Source: Nanosynbacter sp. (GTDB lineage Bacteria > Patescibacteriota > Saccharimonadia > Saccharimonadales > Saccharimonadaceae). From it: a DNA stretch of 5,554 bases. How positions within the stretch are numbered: the first letter of the stretch is position 1; each line of letters begins with the position of its first letter. Made by a program: the position numbers and the translations under genes. Under the pieces are notes generated by a model. The model did no database searches. It saw nothing but the letters and a program-made list of their open reading frames with translations, and had not been told where the DNA came from. The DNA lies in assembly GCA_015257605.1 (NCBI GenBank), contig JABZJV010000041.1, positions 1 through 5,554 on the forward strand, given 5' to 3'. Below, in pieces: positions 1-3,455 of the stretch.

Positions 1-5
1 AAAAT

Positions 6-34
6 ACTCTCCCCGCCGGAGAGTGTTTTTCTTT
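6..34 (+). terminator. Rho-independent terminator of an upstream, off-window gene
   Basis: A perfect 7-bp stem pairs ACTCTCC (6-12) with GGAGAGT (18-24) around the 5-base loop CCGCC. It is followed by a T-rich run at 26-34 (TTTTTCTTT). This is the classic shape of an intrinsic terminator reading on the plus strand. The A-rich bases 1-4 can pair with the T tract and lengthen the stem. In the minus direction the T tract would be only four bases, so any bidirectional activity would be weak. The gene it terminates lies left of the window. Confidence 0.85.
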
Positions 35-49
35 AGGCTAGAAAGCAGG

Positions 50-55
50 TATAAT
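50..55 (+). promoter_or_regulatory. -10 box (TATAAT) of the CHAP hydrolase gene
   Basis: A full consensus TATAAT lies at 50-55, only seven bases before the ATG at 63. The expected transcription start is therefore at or within a base or two of the start codon, giving a leaderless mRNA. No good -35 box is seen. The place for it, around 27-32, falls in the T tract of the upstream terminator (TTTTCT), and no extended -10 TGn precedes the box. Position and perfect consensus are the evidence; activity is inferred. Confidence 0.65.
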
Positions 56-62
56 AATTTTA

Positions 63-680
63 ATGAGAAGTATTCAGCGAAAGCAAGCATCTTGGCGCGG
101 GCCGATAATTTTCGGTGTGGTCTTGATAGTGGTAATTGTCTTGGTGTGCGCAGCGACCTACTTTACATTTCGTTCATCGGGTGGCTATACTGCCGTTAAA
201 TTGCAACCAGCTCGTGAAAAATTCCCTGATATTCAGGTAGATAAGCTGTCGCCGCTGCGTGCTCGCGCTGTAAATATACTTCGCCAACAGTATGACAATC
301 CGCAGCCTGGCCCGTTTTATAGCCAGGGTGAGAAGCAGGATTGGTGCGCAAATTTTGTTAGTTGGGTCAGTCGCCAAGCTGGCGTGCCGCTAACTAATCC
401 GCATAGCGGCGGTTGGCGTATTCCAGGTGTGCGCAGTCTCGAGACGTATTATCGTAACGCTGGTAAGTTCCGCGCTGCAAATAGCGGCTACCAGTTGCAG
501 CCTGGCGACGCTATTATGTACGACAACGCCAGCCGTCATGGCGAGCATGTGAACTTTGTGCTCAAATACGATAACGGCAAGGTGACGACTATTGGCGGTA
601 ACGAGGGCGGCGTGATTAACATTCAACAGTCGGATCTCAGCCGCGACGGACCGATTCGCGGTTTTGGACTGCTAGAATAA
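63..680 (+). CDS. Membrane-anchored CHAP-domain cell-wall hydrolase (cysteine amidase/endopeptidase)
   Basis: This 205-residue protein has a short basic N-terminus, a strongly hydrophobic segment at about residues 14-35, and a CHAP domain at about 65-205 that would lie outside the membrane. CHAP enzymes cleave peptidoglycan amide bonds (N-acetylmuramoyl-L-alanine amidase or cross-bridge endopeptidase) with a Cys/His pair. The likely nucleophile is Cys95 in DWCANFVSW. The general base is His162 in GEHVNFV, after the family's PGDAIMYD stretch (147-154). Asn180 in IGGNEGG is the likely third residue. The hydrophobic segment may stay as an anchor or be cleaved after VCA (28-30), which fits the -3/-1 rule. 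The ATG at 63 is the only good start: an in-frame TAG lies at 39-41 and there is no Shine-Dalgarno sequence, consistent with leaderless expression. It is followed 45 bases later by the murF-like gene, suggesting a cell-wall theme. Whether it remodels its own wall or attacks that of another cell cannot be told from sequence. Confidence 0.85.
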   Translation: MRSIQRKQASWRGPIIFGVVLIVVIVLVCAATYFTFRSSGGYTAVKLQPAREKFPDIQVDKLSPLRARAVNILRQQYDNPQPGPFYSQGEKQDWCANFVSWVSRQAGVPLTNPHSGGWRIPGVRSLETYYRNAGKFRAANSGYQLQPGDAIMYDNASRHGEHVNFVLKYDNGKVTTIGGNEGGVINIQQSDLSRDGPIRGFGLLE

Positions 681-690
681 TGGCGCACAT

Positions 691-719
691 TTCAATTTCT
701 TAACCGTATACGGTATGAT
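691..719 (+). promoter_or_regulatory. Promoter of the murF-like gene (weak -35, TATGAT -10)
   Basis: TATGAT at 714-719 is one mismatch from the -10 consensus and ends six bases before the ATG at 726. A possible -35, TTCAAT (691-696, three of six matches to TTGACA), sits at the standard 17-bp spacing. The stretch GGTATGATA resembles GGTATAATA at the first gene's promoter. The predicted transcription start is at or next to the ATG, so the mRNA would be leaderless. Confidence 0.55.
703..714 (+). promoter_or_regulatory. 12-bp perfect palindrome abutting the -10 box, possible operator
   Basis: ACCGTATACGGT (703-714) is its own reverse complement. It ends on the first base of the TATGAT box, inside the promoter spacer, where a bound dimeric repressor would block RNA polymerase. 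It is short, no second copy is visible in the window, and no regulator gene is nearby, so an operator role is only a possibility. Confidence 0.25.
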
Positions 720-725
720 AGAATT

Positions 726-2000
726 ATGTTCAAAAAGTATATCAAGAAGAAGCTTCAAAAGTATGTCGTTAAGTACTTTGAGCTGCATCCGCATGTCAGA
801 TTGATAGTTGTTGCTGGCAGTGTTGGCAAAACTAGCACCAAGCGTGCTCTCGGCAGATTATTATCGCAGCGTTTTCGCGTCCGCATGCACGAGGGTAATC
901 ATAATTCAGAAGTGTCGGCGCCATTGGCGATTCTCGGCATTAACTTGCCAGAGAGACTGCATAGCCCGTTGGCGTGGCTAGGTGTTTTTAGGGCAGCGCA
1001 TCGCCGCGTTTATAGTCCAGCGGATGTCGATGTCATTATTCAAGAATTAGGCGTTGACCATCCAGGCGAGATGATGGATTTCGGCACTTACTTGCGGCCG
1101 AATATTGCGCTAGTTACGGCGATAACACCTGAACATATGGAATTTTTTGGTTCAATTGAACATGTGGCTCAAGAAGAGCTATTTGTTGCTAAATTTTCTG
1201 AATATACGCTAATTAACCGCGATGACATCGACGGGCGATTCGCAGATTTCTTGGAGTCGGCAAACTTTAGTACTTACGGCACGACTGGGCTAGCAGAGTT
1301 TCGTTTTGAGCAGCAACAGCTTGATGAAAACGGTTACAGCGGCACGGTTATTGCTCCTAACGATATTCGTTTCCCCGCTACTATTAAAGTAGTGGGCGAG
1401 CATAGCTTGCGCCCGATCATGGGTGCAGTTGGCGCGGCAATGATGCTCGGGCTGCCAGTGGAAGACATTATACGCGGACTGTCGCTCCTCAAGCCAGTGC
1501 CAGGGCGGATGAATCTGCTGCGCGGCATTGGCGGCGTGACTATTATAGACGACACTTATAATTCTAGCCCGGCAGCGGCTCAGGCGGCGCTGCGAACTCT
1601 ATACGAGTTCACGGATGTACCGAGTCGAGTGGCTGTTTTTGGCGATATGCTAGAGCTTGGCGGCAGCAGCCAGGCCGAGCACGAGAAGCTCGGCCGCATG
1701 TGCGATCCGAATCTTTTGTCGTGGGTGGTAGTCGTCGGCGTGGCGGCGACGCAATACTTAGCACCAGCGGCCCGTTCGACAGGCTGCCAAGTTCATGTGG
1801 CGCGCAACGCTATCGAAGCTGGCGAGTTCGTCCGTTCGATAACCGAGCCGGGGACGGTAGTGCTAGTCAAAGGCTCGCAGAACGAAATATTCCTTGAAGA
1901 ATGTGTTAAGGTGCTCTGTGACATGACCGAGGACGCTGAATTAGTCCGCCAAAGCGATAAATGGCTAGCTATCAAAGATAAATATTTCCAGCAATTTTAA
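726..2000 (+). CDS. murF: MurF-type Mur ligase (UDP-MurNAc-tripeptide:D-Ala-D-Ala ligase), short form
   Basis: MurF is the cytoplasmic ATP-dependent ligase that adds D-alanyl-D-alanine to UDP-MurNAc-tripeptide, the last soluble step in making the peptidoglycan precursor. The 424 residues show the central and C-terminal Mur ligase domains in order. They include the P-loop AGSVGKTS (30-37), EGNHNSE (56-62), QELGVDHPGEM (106-116), the ITPEHMEFFGS motif (133-143), Lys156 in the place of the carbamylated lysine, GEHSLRP (224-230), PGRMN (259-263), DDTYNSSP (275-282), GDMLELG (306-312) and VKGSQNEIFLE (381-391). ELG...HPGEM and DDTYNSSP point to MurF rather than MurC, D or E. The roughly 80-100-residue N-terminal domain that holds the UDP-MurNAc substrate in ordinary MurF is absent. 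In its place is a lysine-rich helix-like stretch of about 25 residues. The usual KGSR motif reads KGSQ. No alternative upstream start is visible, so the short N-terminus is real unless the sequence is in error. A more general 'Mur ligase family protein' label remains possible. Confidence 0.85.
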   Translation: MFKKYIKKKLQKYVVKYFELHPHVRLIVVAGSVGKTSTKRALGRLLSQRFRVRMHEGNHNSEVSAPLAILGINLPERLHSPLAWLGVFRAAHRRVYSPADVDVIIQELGVDHPGEMMDFGTYLRPNIALVTAITPEHMEFFGSIEHVAQEELFVAKFSEYTLINRDDIDGRFADFLESANFSTYGTTGLAEFRFEQQQLDENGYSGTVIAPNDIRFPATIKVVGEHSLRPIMGAVGAAMMLGLPVEDIIRGLSLLKPVPGRMNLLRGIGGVTIIDDTYNSSPAAAQAALRTLYEFTDVPSRVAVFGDMLELGGSSQAEHEKLGRMCDPNLLSWVVVVGVAATQYLAPAARSTGCQVHVARNAIEAGEFVRSITEPGTVVLVKGSQNEIFLEECVKVLCDMTEDAELVRQSDKWLAIKDKYFQQF

Positions 2001-2013
2001 TCGTGTGTATAAT
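1985..2013 (+). promoter_or_regulatory. Promoter of the lysine-rich membrane protein gene
   Basis: A full consensus TATAAT (2008-2013) is preceded, at exactly 17 bp, by TTTCCA (1985-1990), which matches TTGACA at four of six positions. The -35 lies inside the last codons of the murF-like gene. The predicted start near 2020 gives a leader of about 28 bases with a ribosome-binding site, unlike the other promoters in this window. Confidence 0.65.
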
Positions 2014-2024
2014 AGGTTTAAGTT

Positions 2025-2038
2025 AAGGAGTAAAGGAG
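2025..2038 (+). promoter_or_regulatory. Two adjacent Shine-Dalgarno-like boxes
   Basis: AAGGAG (2025-2030) and AAAGGAG (2032-2038) lie side by side before the ATG at 2049. The second is 10 bases from the start codon, a workable spacing, and is the likely functional site. The first, 18 bases away, is too far for normal use. This is the only gene of the four with a recognisable Shine-Dalgarno sequence, and it fixes the ATG at 2049 as the start. Confidence 0.7.
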
Positions 2039-2048
2039 CGAGCTAGCA

Positions 2049-3413
2049 ATGAAACAAGACGGTGTGCCAAAGAAGCCGAAAACCACTAAAAAGAGGGTTT
2101 CTAACAAGCCCAAGACTAAGGCCAAAACCGAGACCAGTAAAAAAGCTAAAGTTTCAACAAGCACAACAGAGCCAGCGCCAGCAGCCGCCGAGCAATCCGC
2201 TGCAAAATCCAATACTGTGGCAGAACAGCCAGCCGCCGCTCCGACTGCTGCTAGCCAGACTATGACCCAACCTATGACCCAACCAGTGTTGCCACCGCAG
2301 ATGGCGATGGGCCAGCGAAAGTCTAAAGCAGGCTTGATTATTGCTATTTGCGCCGTAATATTAGTTGTGTTGCTGGCGATTGCTGGCGCTACTGCCTATG
2401 CATTTTATCAGAAGCCAGAAAACGTCTTGCTTGATGCGGTTAGCAAATTGCCGCTCGCTACCAAAGTCTCGACTAAAACCACGGTGAACTCAAACTTTTC
2501 TTATGAAGCTGACGGCGTGAACATTAAGTTCAAAAAATTTACATTTGATACTGGCGCTGAAAATACGCCGAAACTTGATGCAAATGCCGAGTTGGCCTTA
2601 GAAGTGAATGGCAAGGAGCTGTCTCTCAAGGCTAGCGGCTTGGCAACTGACAGCGGTACAGTCTATTTCAAGGTTGACAATATCGTATCAAGCATCAAGG
2701 AAACGTTGTCTATTCTACATCAAAAGTTGCCAGCTCAGGCTGAAAAACACCTGAAAAAGATTGACGGCAAATGGGTAAAGTATTCGCTAGCCGATGCTCG
2801 CAAGCAGGACAAAAAATCAGCCGATCAACTACAGTGTGTGATTGATGCTTACAAAAAATACTCCAAAGACGACAAGGCTAAGCATCAAATTTCCAGCGTT
2901 TACAAAAAACATCCATTTATAATTATCGACAAAGAAGTTAAGTCGCAAAATGGTAATTTTGGCTACGACGTATCAGTTGATGACGACAAGGCAGAAGCTT
3001 TCTGGAAGGATTTTCGAGAAACCTCTTTCGCTAAAAGCGTTGAATCTTGCGCGCCGAACGTTTCGTCTTCGTCGTCTGATACTTACAAGTCTGCCAAAAA
3101 AGCCAAATCAAAAGCTGACGCTACCATGACCGTTTGGGTGTCGCAATGGTCGCATGAACTGCGCGGCGTTGACGTTAAGGCCACTAACCTTAAGACCGAT
3201 AGCCGTTCCGACAAAAACTACAATGTTAGCGCCAAGACAATTATTGATTTTAGCAAAGGTTCGCAGGTCGCTGTTCCAAGCGACGCCATAAGCGCTGAAG
3301 AGTGGGCAAGTGCGATCAGCCAATCTTTTCAGTCGGTAGCTGGCGGTAGTTATTTATCTGCACCAACCGTTGATACTGATAATGATTTAGAATATGGCGA
3401 TTACGACGATTAA
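2049..3413 (+). CDS. Single-pass membrane protein of unknown function with a lysine-rich cytoplasmic tail
   Basis: I do not recognise this 454-residue protein as a named family. Residues 1-35 are very basic (13 Lys and 1 Arg against 2 acidic residues) and resemble the tails of histone H1. Residues 36-88 form a disordered Ala/Pro/Thr/Gln-rich linker containing a doubled MTQP. One membrane helix follows at about 94-119, flanked by RKSK on the inner side, so the basic tail should be cytoplasmic. The remaining 335 residues would be outside. They have alternating polar/hydrophobic stretches typical of beta-rich domains (for example ALEVNGKELSLKASGLA, 182-198), a lysine-rich helical part (about 240-290), two lone cysteines (Cys263, Cys334) that could form a disulfide, a serine run (339-343) and an acidic end (7 of the last 14 residues). 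There is no lipobox, sortase motif or catalytic signature. The arrangement suggests a surface or periplasm-like structural, binding or lipid-carrying role, but none is demonstrated. It has its own promoter and ribosome-binding site. Confidence 0.8.
   Translation: MKQDGVPKKPKTTKKRVSNKPKTKAKTETSKKAKVSTSTTEPAPAAAEQSAAKSNTVAEQPAAAPTAASQTMTQPMTQPVLPPQMAMGQRKSKAGLIIAICAVILVVLLAIAGATAYAFYQKPENVLLDAVSKLPLATKVSTKTTVNSNFSYEADGVNIKFKKFTFDTGAENTPKLDANAELALEVNGKELSLKASGLATDSGTVYFKVDNIVSSIKETLSILHQKLPAQAEKHLKKIDGKWVKYSLADARKQDKKSADQLQCVIDAYKKYSKDDKAKHQISSVYKKHPFIIIDKEVKSQNGNFGYDVSVDDDKAEAFWKDFRETSFAKSVESCAPNVSSSSSDTYKSAKKAKSKADATMTVWVSQWSHELRGVDVKATNLKTDSRSDKNYNVSAKTIIDFSKGSQVAVPSDAISAEEWASAISQSFQSVAGGSYLSAPTVDTDNDLEYGDYDD
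2261..2284 (+). repeat. Perfect 12-bp tandem duplication inside the linker
   Basis: TATGACCCAACC occurs twice without a gap (2261-2272 and 2273-2284). It encodes the doubled MTQP of the disordered linker before the membrane helix. The copies are identical at the DNA level, so the duplication is recent or maintained by slippage. The unit is a multiple of three, so changes in copy number would keep the frame and only alter linker length. Confidence 0.9.
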
Positions 3414-3438
3414 TTACTAGAACCAGCTGTGTTTTATC

Positions 3439-3447
3439 TGTTATACT
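3439..3447 (+). promoter_or_regulatory. Extended -10 promoter of leuS
   Basis: TGTTATACT (3439-3447) is an exact extended -10 element: TGn directly before TATACT, one mismatch from TATAAT. This type can work without a -35 box, and none is seen at the usual distance. The -10 ends eight bases before the ATG at 3456. The transcription start should therefore fall zero to three bases before the start codon, leaving no room for a ribosome-binding site. Confidence 0.65.
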
Positions 3448-3455
3448 GATAGTTG

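Noticed and set aside
2062..2265. Second plus-strand frame of 67 codons in the lysine-rich region
   Set aside because: It is a frame-shifted reading of low-complexity sequence. The main frame continues through it and has the ribosome-binding site.
3453..3455. TTG as an alternative leuS start codon
   Set aside because: It is the only other in-frame start after the TAG at 3450-3452. The adjacent ATG is the stronger start, and the family N-terminus aligns well from it.
3414..3455. Possible terminator or T-box leader before leuS
   Set aside because: The 42-base gap has no convincing stem with a T run and is far too short for a T-box. It is filled by the extended -10 promoter.
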